A stretch of 64,000 nucleotides of DNA. Origin: Laguncularia racemosa. Lineage: Eukaryota > Streptophyta > Magnoliopsida > Myrtales > Combretaceae. Under the pieces are notes generated by a model. The model did no database searches and was not told where the DNA came from. It saw nothing but the letters and a program-made list of their open reading frames with translations. Made by a program: the position numbers and the translations under genes. Below are positions 11,407-23,840 of the stretch, piece by piece. Location of the stretch: NCBI GenBank assembly GCA_037954665.1, contig JBBMOL010000013.1, forward strand, positions 4,154,001 through 4,218,000. The letters are read 5' to 3'. Each line of letters opens with the position of its first letter. The stretch's first letter is position 1.

Positions 11407-14400
11407 TCAGTAGCCCCAATAATCATTGCGGATCTCATCATCAAACTTCTTCTTTAGCTCAGGGTTTTTGGCAAAGTATTCATGTGCAGTCATAGTGCTG
11501 AGCTTTTTCTGTTAGAAAGAATGTTTTGTTGTCAGATGTCATGTCTGCATAACAAAGCAGGAAACGAATAAGTCTATGAGTACCTTCAACTCTTGGACAT
11601 CTGCAATTTCCTTCTCCAGGCGATCAGACTCCTTGAGTGATTGCTGTTCTGCTTCTTTCAGCTCTACCAACTGCCAAAACCCCATGTTAGAGATAGTATA
11701 TTTGGCATAACCACCACACAAAATTATGAATGTTTGACTCTCACCAGTTGGTCGAATTTGGGCTTATACTGAGGAGTAACTGTATCCACAAACTTGGGGA
11801 TCTCCACACCTGCATAAGAATAGAAATAATGGGATAAGGAATTCATAATAAGAGAAAGGAAAATGTGATTCTTTGCATGGCATCTCCAATATAAATTTGT
11901 CACAATGGACATCCATTACAACAGAAGTGCAAGTCCAGCTGAGTATTTCCATACCTCGAAAGCTCTATAGGGATATCTCTTAATGTATGTTCTGTAGACC
12001 TTGTTTTAATTTGTAACTTATTACAGCAATTAGGGAGGAAAAACAGATAAAGTATATCAGTATATCCCAATGCCCATTCCGGGGAACATCTCAAAATCAT
12101 GTGTTGCAACTTCCACATGACTTTCATTCAATTTGCAAGTACCATATCCATATTCTCTTGGTCGACACCAATCTTCTGCAGAGTCCAAATGCAAGAGCAA
12201 TTAACAGTTCCTTCTTTCACCAAGATGCCAGTCAGCAAGAAGCTAATATGCCCCTAAACCAAAAACTCCAAAAACTACCTTTGAGGGGCCAATCAAAGCA
12301 AACATGTGAGCATCTTTGCAAAATCCAGGAACCAAAGCTATGTCATTTGGCTTCACTACTAGCTTTGTATATCCACTGAAATTTTATTTGGACCTCATAA
12401 AAAGTAAAATGATACAAATTTTGAGAACCAAAAGTTTAGCTTTACTTCTCCCTTAGAACATGCAAAAAGGCAATATCTTTCAGAGCAAAAATGCAGTTTT
12501 CTATCATTAAAAGGGGCTAATGGCATGATGCCCTTTTATCTTCTCATTATTCAAAGAAACCTCGCCTTCATGTCCTTAGTAGATTTCACCAAGCAAGAAC
12601 TTCCAAAAATTAATTTTCCTTGGAGAGCTATTAGAAATTATTAAGATAATTATCATTGACAGAATTCTTTCTCTCATTGCAAAAGAAAGAACTGTATGAG
12701 TTTGAACCTAAAGTTCCTTATCAAGAGGCATTTTTACCACCTTCTTTATTTAAGCACAAATTACCATAGCAACTTACAGATTGTTTAATAAGAGGTACAG
12801 CCTCAAGAAAGAAAGGTTTGACCATGGTCCAGATAATGTACAGAGCAAGGTATTTTCATCTGTGAAAACCATTAAGACCCACAACATTCCTGGGTAAGTA
12901 TTGAAGTAATCCACGGTTTTCCTGTGTAAGTACATAAGTACCCATCATAAGAACAATCCATGTCCTTAGTAGATTTCACCAAGCAAGAACTTCCAAAAAT
13001 TAATTTTCCTTGGAGAGCTATTAGAAATTATTAAGATAATTATCATTGACAGAATTCTTTCTCTCATTGCAAAAGAAAGAACTGTATGAGTTTGAACCTA
13101 AAGTTCCTTATCAAGAGGCATTTTTACCACCTTCTTTATTTAAGCACAAATTACCATAGCAACTTACAGATTGTTTAATAAGAGGTACAGCCTCAAGAAA
13201 GAAAGGTTTGACCATGGTCCAGATAATGTACAGAGCAAGGTATTTTCATCTGTGAAAACCATTAAGACCCACAACATTCCTGGGTAAGTATTGAAGTAAT
13301 CCACGGTTTTCCTGTGTAAGTACATAAGTACCCATCATAAGAACAATCCATGTCCTTAGTAGATTTCACCAAGCAAGAACTTCCAAAAATTCATTTTCCT
13401 TGGAGAGATATTAGAAATTATTAAGATCATTATCATTGACAGAATTCTTTCTCTCATTGCAAAAGAAAGAACAGTATGACTTTGAGCCTAAAGTTCCTTA
13501 TCAAGAGGCATTTTTACCTTCTTCTTTATTTAAGCACAAGTTACCATAGCAACTTACAGATTGTTTAATAAGAGGTACAGCCTCAAGAAAGAAAGGTTTG
13601 ACCATGGACCAGATAATGTACAGAGCAAGGTACTTTCATCCGTGAAAACCATTAAGACCCACAACATTCCTGGGTAAGTATTGAAGTACCCCATCATAAG
13701 AACAATTAAGTACTCCATGGTTTTCCTGGGTAAGTACATAAGTACCCATCATAAGAACAATCCATGTGCTTCATGATAATAATGAATGCCTTTGTACCAA
13801 ATCCATCTTCCAATATTTTTTAGAGCTTTTTGTAGTATAATTGGAAATATGCAGCTTTGTGCACTTGCCTTGCCTAATCTACAAAGATGGCTATGGATGA
13901 TGGAACAAGATAGATATACACAGAAAAATGAACCTCAAGGAACAATAAGATAAAAAAAATAAGCCCACAATTACCATATATCTAGAAGCACCTTTAAGCC
14001 ACACAGAACCTTTTGTACTACTTCACATCTTAGCATCATAACATTGTTTTGTGACAAGATATGTCCTCAATAGCATATATTCATGATCATAAGTAAATAC
14101 GGTTTCAACCTATGTACTTATTTAATTTTTTTTTAAAGTAGTTATATAGCTTAAAATAATATTCCACAGCTGCATTTCTTTTTTTACCTTCTGTTTGATC
14201 AAGATGAGAAAGATATCAAAATCAAAAGAGATAGTTTCCAACACTACTCAAGTTAGCAATGATATTTCTATAGATATTAAAATACATATAATAGTAATTC
14301 TATGCGATCCAAGAAAAAATCTAAGGAGTTAAATAATACATAAAATAAGAAAACATTGGCCATAGTGAGGGATACAATCCTCTTCAACTTCATGTTTTCA

Positions 14401-16721
14401 TTTTAGGTACCAGATTTTTTTTTTAATAAAAAGAAATATCAATTTTGACAAGTCAGGCTATTAAAAACTAGACAATGACAGCTGGTGCAGAAAAATCCAA
14501 CATATGACAGTACTATCCAAACTCAGTATCAATTTACATGGTGCAAATGCAGCTAATATTAACCAGATATGTTAAAAGTTTTTGGCAAACTTATCTCACT
14601 ACTTTTCTTAAAACTTAATTCATTTCCTAATGACCCATAAGCACATGCTTTACAGTCCTGCAAAGTGATCAATTCATATATACTTGAATATTTACCAATA
14701 AATTTGTCAGTATGAGATAGAGAGAAACATGAAACATACGATAATACTCATTGTATATGGGGAACAGCAAGAAAGCAACATACTATCATAAGCCTCTTTG
14801 TACATATCCACTAAGCGAGAGCCTATTCCTTTTCTGTAGTATTCCCAATCAATGGGTTCAGGTTCCTGCCAATCATAACATAATCATGCAATTAGGGCGA
14901 GGCTATAAACCCTTCTAATTGTAAATATATGTTATGTGATAAAGAAAACAATCCTGTTCATGTCTCAATTAATAATGGGAGCCAGATATTCAGCAACTGA
15001 ATATAAGATGAAATTCAATTTTGGGAATTTGCTATCTAGACCCACAACTAGCACCATAAAATTTAAGTTTCATTTCTTTTGGGGCAGGAACCCACAAAAT
15101 TAAGTCAGGACTCCGTTATCATCATACCACCCACGCTTTAGATTGAATGATCTTCATAAACGACATTAAGTTATGACTCTTGCATTTTCCCCATCATAAG
15201 AATAGCTTGATCATTAGATTAAAACATGAAGCAGAAATCAACTTCTAATTCCAACTCATCCAATCTGATGCTCAACGGTTCTCAGCATAAATTTCAGGAA
15301 CTAATCATCACAATCCTAAAGTTTGGCAGATTGAACTTGCAAAAATTTACATTCCAACAAAGACAAGAAATTTACCAGTGCTAGTTAAACTAGACTAAAA
15401 TAGAAATTTTCTGTTGACACAAGAAAACATCCTCAAATAACTCACAGCAACTTAACTTCATATGGATTAGCTAATTGAACATATGTTTCCATCCTTGTCC
15501 CCAAGAATGGAAGTTTCGACTTGCATGCAATGAAGCCCCTAAAGGACTTGTAGCTACAGCTCATTTAAGCAACAAGTATATCACCATATTGAGATCTGTG
15601 CTTGCAGCTGCAACACATGCAATAAGGAGTGAACCAAACGCCTAAAGACTGGTAAGACTGATTTCCCCACTTCATACCCTAGCTAGAAGAATTTTGTTCT
15701 ATGTGAATGTTTCAGTGTAATTCAGGTCTCAACCATCTTTCTCCCATGTGACTAGTATTGCATTGTTTAGATTGACTTTACTAGCCTGCTTTTAGTATTA
15801 TTATCTAGGCTTGCAGCATACCCAAAAAACCTTGCATGTAATAGACCAGATCACCACCTCCAACATGTCTGGACCAAAAAGCTGCCACACCTGAGAGCAT
15901 ATTAAATATGGAACCTAAAAGCAGCTACCCATGCCTTCTACCATTTGCAAGGCAAAAATGTTATCTGCAGGGAACTTTCACCTAAAACAACTTCATCTGA
16001 AGACCAAAAGGAACTGAGTGCCAAAGAACCAATTCGGACTTAAGATGCTTCCTATAGAACATAACCACAGTAAACAAATGAAAATAACCAAACTGCTTCC
16101 AAATTACAGTGAATGAATCACACGCATAAAAAAAAAAAAAAAGTTAACTGGGAGAAAACTTCCCGATTTCCATTTGGCACCCACGTCATGTTTCTGCCAA
16201 CGAATACTAATACCCACTTCACGCTTTTTTAACCATATATAGAAGTATATGATTAATCAACACAAGGATAGAGATATCAATTACACCTCATGTAAGCAAA
16301 CGCCACATCAAGTTTCCGACTATAAGGACACGACAGAGCTCCACTTAAAAACCCTAGAAATCGATCCATTCACATTTTGCAATTAAACCTCAATTTCCCC
16401 ATCCTAGTCAACGAAACTCAGCATCTACTAACTCACAAAGTGAAATCAAACCTTAATTTTAACACGGTGCAGCTGAAGGATGGATAAAGATGTAAAATTT
16501 AAATCAAAAGAAACAAATCGAGCAATTAACACTTAAGATTGTGGTTATACCTGACTGAACTTGGTCTGGAGCTGTGAATTAACGTCATCGAAGGCGCGCC
16601 GAAGTGTGGCAAACTCCTTGCGAGCTTCTGCGGAGACGAGAAGCTTCGCCATTCCATCCCAATCGATGGATTTCGAAGCTTTGAACGCCACATCAGCAAT
16701 TTTCTTACCGTTTCCGCTCAT
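11407..16721 (-). CDS. ATPQ: ATP synthase subunit d, mitochondrial
   Basis: Encodes the peripheral-stalk subunit d of the mitochondrial F1Fo ATP synthase, which helps hold F1 against the membrane sector on the matrix side. Five exons on the minus strand join in frame: 16,721-16,551, 14,865-14,784, 11,809-11,745, 11,670-11,584 and 11,508-11,407, giving 168 residues, the usual length in plants. It begins MSGNGKKIADVAFKAS and ends DDEIRNDYWGY. IDWDGMAKLLVS, EPEPIDWEYYRKGIG, VEIPKFVDTVTPQYKPKFD and KEAEQQSLKESDRLEKEI are family hallmarks; the last part is predicted coiled coil. All introns are GT-AG, with phases 0, 1, 0 and 0. As in other plants, there is no long cleavable presequence. Introns 1 and 2 are long (about 1.7 and 3.0 kb) while introns 3 and 4 are 74-75 bp. 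Nothing in the exons looks broken, so the gene is probably functional. Confidence 0.96.
12571..13765. repeat. Three-copy 390-bp tandem repeat in ATPQ intron 2
   Basis: The unit starting TGTCCTTAGTAGATTTCACC occurs at 12,571, 12,961 and 13,351, exactly 390 bases apart. By eye the first two units are identical over their full length. The third carries scattered substitutions and an internal partial duplication near its end (13,686-13,760), which lengthens it. The array has no coding potential. It enlarges the intron but leaves both splice sites untouched. Confidence 0.95.
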
Positions 16722-16733
16722 TTTCTCTCTCTT

Positions 16734-16742
16734 CTAGGGTTT
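16734..16742 (-). promoter_or_regulatory. Telo-box in ATPQ 5' leader
   Basis: The minus strand reads AAACCCTAG just upstream of the ATPQ start codon. Telo-boxes near transcription starts are typical of plant genes for ribosomal and other growth-linked proteins and act together with site II elements, which are also present here. Confidence 0.55.
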
Positions 16743-16853
16743 GCACTCCAAGAAGAAAAGCTATACAGCTGCTTTCTTTTGTATTGGTGCCTGTGTGTCT
16801 CGCTTTCTCAGTCTTTCTGATTTCGTTTGGGATGCACAGAGCAGAAATGTTAT

Positions 16854-16911
16854 TGGGCTGGGCTGAACGACCAAGCCTGTTAAGGGTGGATTTGGGCTTA
16901 ACAAAAGCCCA
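16854..16911 (-). promoter_or_regulatory. Cluster of four site II (TGGGCY) elements, ATPQ promoter
   Basis: Four TGGGCT/AGCCCA hexamers lie within 58 bases: 16,854-16,859, 16,859-16,864, 16,893-16,898 and 16,906-16,911. They are about 130-190 bases upstream of the ATPQ ATG. Site II elements bind TCP factors and are a known hallmark of plant nuclear genes for mitochondrial respiratory-chain proteins. The cluster therefore fits the gene's function; its activity is inferred. Confidence 0.65.
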
Positions 16912-17004
16912 ATAGATCGAACATGTAGGTGTTGTTACTTCCAACCCTTGCGCTCTGAATCGGCCTCCATTTTCAACTACCTAGGATGTCCTCATCGACA
17001 GCAA

Positions 17005-17601
17005 GTTACTTACAAATACATGTATATATATATATAAATGACGCAACCAGTAACACAACGCAAGGAGAAAGAAGAAGGAAAAAAAAATTAATCCAGCCAG
17101 GACGCCAAATAGCATTATACTCTTAACTTCCCCTGTCCTCGATAAGCACACATGCACACACACGTATGTATATAATTACATTTATACGACTCCCAGCTCG
17201 TTGAATCAGAGAAGGACCAACAATCATGATGTACTATATATATATATATATGTGTGTGTGTCATTCGCTACAGCCACTGGAGGAGCTTCACATACACGCA
17301 CCACAGACTCAATAACAACGCCACATTTCACGTATATATGTATATATTATCTTACGGCATCAACGTGGTCAGCAAGCTCAAGAGTATATATATATATATA
17401 CTTATCCCCTGCAGCCTTAAGGAAGGAAGAAGAGAAAAGGAAAAAAAAAAATTTTCCATACGTACGCACACCGACACAAGCAGCCATATCCAAACATGTC
17501 ATGTTTATATATATATATATATATCCAAACTGCCGCTGCTTGCTGCCACGAAGAAGGATCCACGTTCACGCACGCTACAGACCGACTATTTCACGCACAG
17601 T

Positions 17602-17610
<9 letters not shown>
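17005..17610. repeat. Microsatellite-rich region, (TA)n and (CA)n
   Basis: Repeated TA runs occur at about 17,020-17,036, 17,235-17,260, 17,383-17,401 and 17,505-17,524, with TG/CA runs between them. Open frames here translate to IYIYIY and THTHTH strings and are artefacts of the repeats. The region lies upstream of ATPQ and has no recognised gene. Confidence 0.85.
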
Positions 17611-17634
<24 letters not shown>

Positions 17635-17790
17635 GCACAAAATCCCTAATAAAACATATGAAATTAATAATATACACATAATGCAACATGTTATGGAGTA
17701 CACACATATATATATATATATATAGCACAAAATCCCTAATAAAACATATGAAATTAATAATATACACATAATGCAACATGTTATGGAGTA
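17611..17790. repeat. 90-bp tandem duplication containing a (TA)n tract
   Basis: A unit made of a CACACATATATA tract followed by TATAGCACAAAATCCCTAAT and 60 more bases is present twice, with TATAGCACAA at 17,631 and 17,721. The non-microsatellite part is identical in the two units. Confidence 0.9.
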
Positions 17791-19066
17791 TTACTCATTT
17801 GTGTTTCATTTTTTCAGAATTTAATCAAAATAATCTTTGGATATCTTCGAGCTAAAAAAAAATATAATATTATATGCTACACATAATCTAGATTTCTCCA
17901 CCTAGTATTTCTTTAGCGATTATAATTAATTTAAGGTGATATACTAATTTTTATATTTATTTATTATTTATATATAACTTTAAAAACTAATTTTATTTCA
18001 TAAAAAATTAGTCTAATTAAGTTTTAATTACCTCGAAAAATATGTTGGTGTTCTGGGAGCATTGATTAGAAGTTGTACGTGTGAGATATGATGTGTCTCT
18101 TTTCCTCCGTAGCTTTCGTCTAGTCCACCTCTGTCCCTCTTGCCTTTCTCTCTCTCTCTCTCTCTCTCTTTTGTTTGTTCCTTTACGCGGTTGTGGGTCC
18201 TCCATAACCTACACTTATATATATATATTATCGAGATTTAGGAATTTCTAGTGTGTTTTCGTGTGTGTGATAGTATTGCTAAAATTTAATATTTTAATAT
18301 TTTATTACGAAACTTTATATTTAAGCTAATTTAATTATTTTAAACGTGAATATTTACTTAAAATTTTCATTTGAAAACCCTAAGTCTATAATTTTAATTT
18401 ATTTTATCGTTTAGTCAATAATTTTCCATGATTTACTTTTTGTGTGATTATTTCTTTTAATATAGTTTTATACGGGGTATGTTTAAAGCTTTTAGTATAG
18501 TCTTTTAATCATTCTGATATTATTCGCAACTAAATTTTTTGCAGATTTTACAAGGGTGTCTTGGGTTGTCCAATTTTCTTTGTTTTCTTATGGCTAGTTA
18601 GGCTTTGATTAAGGCTTAAATGGGGGGAGTTTCAGATTAAATTAGGGCTTTGGATTAAGCCATTTAAGGGTTCAAATGGGGCCACATTTCTCTTCCCTTT
18701 TGTGCCTATATATAGGAATTGTTATGTTCATATTTTTCCCATTTTTTTTCACCTAATTTGACTGTTTTGTAGAATTGGATTTGATTAAGTGTTTGGGTTT
18801 TGTTAGACTAATTATAGGGTAGTTCATCACATTTTAAGTTTCAATTTCATTGGAGTCAAATCTTAGGTTTTTTTGAGCTCAATGTTGGTTGTTCTTGGTT
18901 TCAAAGGAATTCCTAATGTTGACGGTTGTTTCAAAGAATTTGGGACACGCTAGTTGGTTCATGTATCGTAAAGTGAGTCCAATTTCGTAGTCGTTTTTTC
19001 TTGGTTTCTAATGTATTTCTTTGAGATTTTTCTTCATACTAATTCTTGATTTGAAAATTTTCAAGT
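17791..19066. other. AT-rich intergenic DNA with (CT)n run and TATA-like block
   Basis: A (CT)n microsatellite lies at about 18,148-18,170. At 18,560-18,790 there is a more balanced stretch with a CCTATATATAGG TATA-like motif at about 18,703. This resembles a promoter or an LTR fragment, but I could find neither paired ends nor a coding exon after it. No gene is called. Confidence 0.4.
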
Positions 19067-20876
19067 TTTATAGATCTCTTATTCAATCTCTTTTACTCTT
19101 GCTCTCCTCTTTCTCGCATTCATATGCAAGCACACAAATACACACACATCTTAATCTCAATGTGGATTTGAAAAGAAAAAATTTGTATAGTTATATTAAT
19201 ATCTAAAATCTAAAATCTAATGTTTTTAATCTTGCATTATATATAAATACAATAGAGTTTGACTTCTATAGCCATGCAATTGTGTATTGATATTATCTCT
19301 ATGTGGTTTAGGATTCCAACCTTTAGTAGTATACTTTTATCTTGCCTATCCATCCAGTATAATTTATGAGTGTTCAACTTTTTTAACCTTATATTCTTGC
19401 AAATAATGATTTAAAGGCACCAATAGTATTGGCTCGATTAACAAAAGATATATAATGAAGAATTTATTATCAAACTTGATTTCTTATACCTAAGGATGAA
19501 GCACACCTAAAAATTTGACAACTCCATATCGCATGCTTTCAAGTGGAGTGATGAATTTGGTGTTGATGTATATAATCTTCTGAGTTGATAATTGATCTTA
19601 TACTATAAATCCACACCGGAAATTATATTTCCTATCATCGTTATAACAATTTGACACCAAACATTACAATCATCGTATTCATTCCATATGTCAAGACCTT
19701 TATAACCCAGTAATGTGAACATCGGTCTCCTAATAAGATTAGCCAAGTTTGATTCTCTCTTTCCCATATTTATAATATACAGTAATTAGAAAAGAGGAAA
19801 AAAAAAAACTATTGTCCCTAAATCAACCTACTATATCTCCACCAGTGCTTGTATTGTCATTATTTGGTTAATGTTGCCAACTTTAAAAATAAATGGAGAA
19901 GTGCAATTCAGTTATTAGTGTATGATTGCTTCCAAATTTGACTTCTTAACCTTTTTTCCCACCTATTTGAGTAATATCATGAAACTTATCTATGTGAAAA
20001 ATCACTTTGTTAACTCCATTGAAAATTCCATCATGTTCTAATACATGCCATTTTGATTGATTCTTACTATTAGCTTGATAAAAATTTATGAAATATATTG
20101 AAAAATAATACTATTTTAAGATTTTACAAGAAAAGAAAAAATGGCCAAAAAAAAAAAACTATAGCCCTATAGTGGCTACCTTACACGGCAAGCCGCTATA
20201 GAACATGTTGCCCATTGTCGCTACCCACCACTTTTAAGAAACCAAAAAAATTAAAGATGATAGTTTTTTTTTTTTTTTCACAACAATCTTTAGATTTTAT
20301 TTTTCCCCTTTGGATGTACTTAAGGGAGGTGGATCTAAATAGGTTGCCTCACCCATTGATGAAGATACGTAGACACCCACCACCTCAGTTAGTCGCCTAC
20401 CTATAGTCATGGGTCTAGACCCACAATGTGTTTCATGGTGGTTGGTTATGTGTGGGGTAGCTATAGTGGCTACTGCAAAAGGTTTTGAGTTCGTGTTCCT
20501 TTTTATTTGTGTAAGTCTTCATTATTTACATTAAATTATTTAATTTTTATATTTAATAATATTATTTTATCATATTATTTATTGTGAGTCTATTAGAAGT
20601 TAAGACATATCGAGTCTTAATGGAAAGATTAAAACTAGATAGCGTTAAACTATTGTGCAATAAAAGAAAAAAGAATAAAAAAGTATATAGTTTTTAAATA
20701 TTGACGAATGAAAGAAAAGAGATAAAAAAGTAGATTGTCATAAAACATTGAGGAACAAAAGGAAAAAAAAAAGATAGAAAAGGTTAATTATTTAACTAAA
20801 AAATAACTAATTAAGAACTAAATATATATTTAAAAAAAAATTAGTTCACAATAAGTTGAGAAATCATATCCTCAAA
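19067..20876 (+). repeat. Diverged copy A of the 2-kb downstream repeat
   Basis: This stretch aligns throughout with the DNA directly downstream of both cysteine-rich peptide genes (46,256-48,230 and 53,433-55,400). Shared landmarks include the CATATGCAAGCACACAAAT block at its start, the CTATAGTGGCTAC motifs near 20,170 and 20,460, and the AATAAGTTGAGAAATCAT block at its right end. The match begins in what is the 3' untranslated region of the peptide genes, and no peptide coding sequence lies upstream. The copy is more diverged than the other two are from each other, so it is older, and it is interrupted by the chromovirus fragment that follows. Confidence 0.8.
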
Positions 20877-21559
20877 CTAGTAGGATTACCAACATATGAA
20901 CTATGGGGTAAGAGTATGGTGGCATCAGTAACAGTTGAAGTTGAAGAGGTGATGAAAGTTAAGAGAGTAAGGACAGTGAAAGAGTTTGCAAGAGTGTTTT
21001 CGAATGATTTTCCAGGTTTACCTCCTATAAGGGAAATTGAATTCAGCATAGATACAATGCTTGGTATGGCTCCTATATTAAAAGCCTTGTACCGTATGGC
21101 ACCTACAGAGCTACAAGAGCTGAAGGATCAAATACAAGAGCTATTGGATAAGAAGTTTATCAAACTAAGTGTCTCACCTTGGGGTACATCGATATTATTT
21201 ATAAAGAAGAAAGATAATAGTATGCGGTTATGTATAGACTACTGGGAGTTGAACAGGGTTATAATTAAAAATAAATACCCTCTCTCGAGAATTAATGATT
21301 TGTTTGATCAGTTACAAGGAGCTTGAGTTTTTTAAAAATAGGCTTGAGATCTGGGTATCATCAATTGAGCATTAAGGAGGAAGAAATCCAAAAGACTTCA
21401 TTTAGAATTAGATATGGGCATTATGAATTCCAAGTAATGCCTTTTGGACTCACAAATGCGCCGGCAGCCTTCATAGACTTAATGAACAAGATATTCAAAG
21501 ATTACTTAGACAAAATTTTCATCTTAATATACTTAAGAAGTGAAGAAGCTCATGAATAG
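20877..21559 (+). pseudogene. Chromovirus reverse transcriptase remnant
   Basis: The first half contains FPGLPPIREIEF, YRMAPTELQELK and SPWGTSILFIKKKD. After a frameshift at about 21,320 the second half has RSGYHQL, RYGHYEFQVMPFG and LTNAPAAFIDLMN. The catalytic aspartate of the KIDLRSGYHQ motif is glycine here (KIGLRSGYHQ). The FIDD active-site box is deleted: YLDKIF runs straight into ILIYLRSEEAHE. No active polymerase could be made from this copy. Confidence 0.9.
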
Positions 21560-22404
21560 CATTTGAGGATAGTATTGAGTAGATTACAAGTAGAAAAGTT
21601 GTACGCTAACTTTAATAAGTATGGGTTCTAACTGAAGTAGGTCACCTTTCTAGGACATGTGATTAGCAAGAATGGATTATCTATAGATCCTAAGAAGATA
21701 AAAGTTGTAAATGAATGGCTTAGGCCAAAGACCGTATTAGAAATTAGAAGCTTCTTAGGGTTAGCAAGATACTATAGAAGATTTGTGGAAGGATTCTCCA
21801 AACTAGCAACCCCTTTGACCAAGTTGACTTAGAAAGGAGTAAAGTTTGTATGGGATGACTAATGTGAAGCAAGCTTCATGACATTGAAGGAGAGATTGAC
21901 TTTTACACCGATACTTACACTACTAGTCAATGGTGAAGAATTTGTGGTGTATAGTGATGCCTCTATTTAAGGGCTTGGATGTGTGTTGATGCAGAATGAT
22001 AAGGTGATTCCATACGCATTTAGGTAGTTGAAGCCTTATGAGAAGAATTACCTAACACATGATCTAGAATTAGCAACCATGGTATTTGGACTCAAGTTAT
22101 GGAGACATTACTTGTATAGGGAGAAGTGTAGAATATTTACAAATCACAAAAGCCTCAAGTACTTCTTTACCTAGAAAGAGCTAAATACGAGGCAAAGATG
22201 CTGGCTAGAACTGATAAAGGACTACGACTTAGACATCTAGTACCATCTCGAAAAGGCTAACATCGTTGCTGATGCACACAGTAGAAAGAAGCATGGTAAT
22301 TTAGCAACTTTGATCACAACTCAAAAGAAAATATTAGAAGATATGTAGAAATTAGATATGGAGATTGTGACTCATGAAATTAGAGCTAGACTCATTAGCT
22401 TATG
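21560..22404 (+). pseudogene. Chromovirus RNase H remnant
   Basis: The thumb and RNase H regions can be read between stops: TFLGHVISKNG, SFLGLARYYRRFV, VVYSDAS, YLTHDLELATMVFGLKLWRHYL and IVADAHSRK. The first catalytic aspartate (YSDAS) and the glutamate (HDLELA) remain, but the family's TDHKSLKY is TNHKSLKY, a loss of catalytic Asp. In-frame stops at 21,830, 22,025 and 22,172 fall where relatives carry glutamine. Confidence 0.85.
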
Positions 22405-23340
22405 AATACAGCCAGTGTTAATTGATAGAATAAAAGTTGCACAAGCTGAAGATAAGGGGATACAAGAAATAAAGAAAAGGATGGAAGAGGGAAAAGCTAT
22501 AGAATTTACTGAAGATGTAGAGGGAGTGATGAGGTATGGTCACATGTTATGTGTGCCGGGAGTAGATGAATTGAAGAAAGAAATACTAAAGGAGGCACAC
22601 TATTTTAGGTACTCCATTCACCTTAGAAGTATTAAGATGTATAAAGATTTGAAAAACCATTACTGGTGGAGGAATATGAAGAGAGAAGTGGTTAATTATA
22701 TATCTAAGTGTCTGATCTACTAGCAGATCAAGATAGAACATCAGAGACTTGCTAGCATGTTATAGCCATTACCTATGCTAGAGTGGAAATGGGAACATGT
22801 TATCATGGATTTCATTATTACATTACCTAGATCTTTGAAAAAGTTAGACATCATGTGAATAATTGTGGATTAACTTACAAATTGATGCACTTTATACCAA
22901 TAGGTATTGGGTACAAACTTGAGAAATTGGCACAAATCTACATAAAAGAAATTGTAAAGTTACATGGGGTATCGGTCTCTATAGTATCAGACAGAGATAC
23001 GAGATTTGTGGGAAGGTTTTGGAACAGTCTGCACAGGGCTTTGGGGACAAAGCTACAATTTAGTACAACTTTTCACCCATAAACAAATGGTCAATCAGAG
23101 CAAACTATTTAGATATTAGAGGAAGAGATGTTGAGGGCGTGTGCATTGGATTTTGGTGGAAATCGGAATGAACATTTGCCTTTAGTGGAATTTGCATATA
23201 ACAACAACTACCAAGCTACCATCCAAATGGCATCATATGAGGTGTTGTATGGAATAAAGTGTTAGCTGCCTTTGCATTGGGATGAGGTGGGCGAGAAATA
23301 GGTGTTAAGACCTGATTTAGTACAAGATGTAGTAATAAAG
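22405..23340 (+). pseudogene. Chromovirus integrase core remnant
   Basis: The HHCC finger is recognisable (EAHYF, HLRSIKMYKDLKNHYWW, SKCLIY) but its last cysteine is tyrosine. The core keeps the D,D,E residues in IMDFIITLP, VSDRDTRFVGRFW and TNGQSEQ. Stops at 22,721, 22,763, 23,080 and 23,110 interrupt it at positions where relatives have glutamine. Confidence 0.85.
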
Positions 23341-23407
23341 TGAAGTTGATCAAATAAAGAATGCAATTGGCCTAAAGCCATTAGGAGAGGCCTTAATGGA
23401 GTTTTAA

Positions 23408-23840
23408 GTGGGAGACCATGTGTTATTAAAGATCTCACCTATGAAAGGAGTAATAAGGTTTGGACCGAGGGGGATATTAAATCCTAGATATGTAAGACCC
23501 TTTAAAATTCTCAAGTGGAATGGATCGGTGGCGTACAGTCTGGCATTGCCACTAAGTCTGGTTGGGGTACACAATGTATTCCACATATCCATGCTAAGGA
23601 AGTATGTGCCCAACCTAAATCAAATCATTGCATTGAAATCTCTACAGTTGCAACCAAACCTCACAACAATTGAGAGACCTATTAGAATTATGGACACTAA
23701 AGAGCACATTCTTAAAAAATGGGTCATCAAGTATGTTAAAGTGCAGCGGAGCAATCAAACAGAAAGATAAGTAACTTGGGAATTAGAAGAGGAGATGAGA
23801 AGAAGATACTCAAAACTCTTCAGTAACCCAAGTAATTTTT
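23408..23840 (+). pseudogene. Integrase C-terminus and chromodomain-like tail
   Basis: The frame contains the GPRGILNPRYVRPFKILKW and VHNVFHISMLRKYVP motifs of the chromovirus integrase C-terminal region. It is followed by a chromodomain-type tail (HILKKWVIKYVKVQ, one stop at about 23,768, then TWELEEEMRRRYSKLF). Such chromodomains recognise histone marks and direct integration into heterochromatin. The WELEEEMR-YSKLF ending fits the Tekay/Del group. Confidence 0.85.

Noticed and set aside
12101..12379. Plus-strand open frame of 92 codons
   Set aside because: It lies inside ATPQ intron 2 on the opposite strand, with no recognisable domain.
17201..17649. Open frames of 130-144 codons
   Set aside because: They are translations of TA and CA microsatellites, with no real protein sequence.
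18560..18790. LTR or promoter of an unidentified element
   Set aside because: A TATA-like motif is present, but no paired end, target duplication or coding exon could be found.
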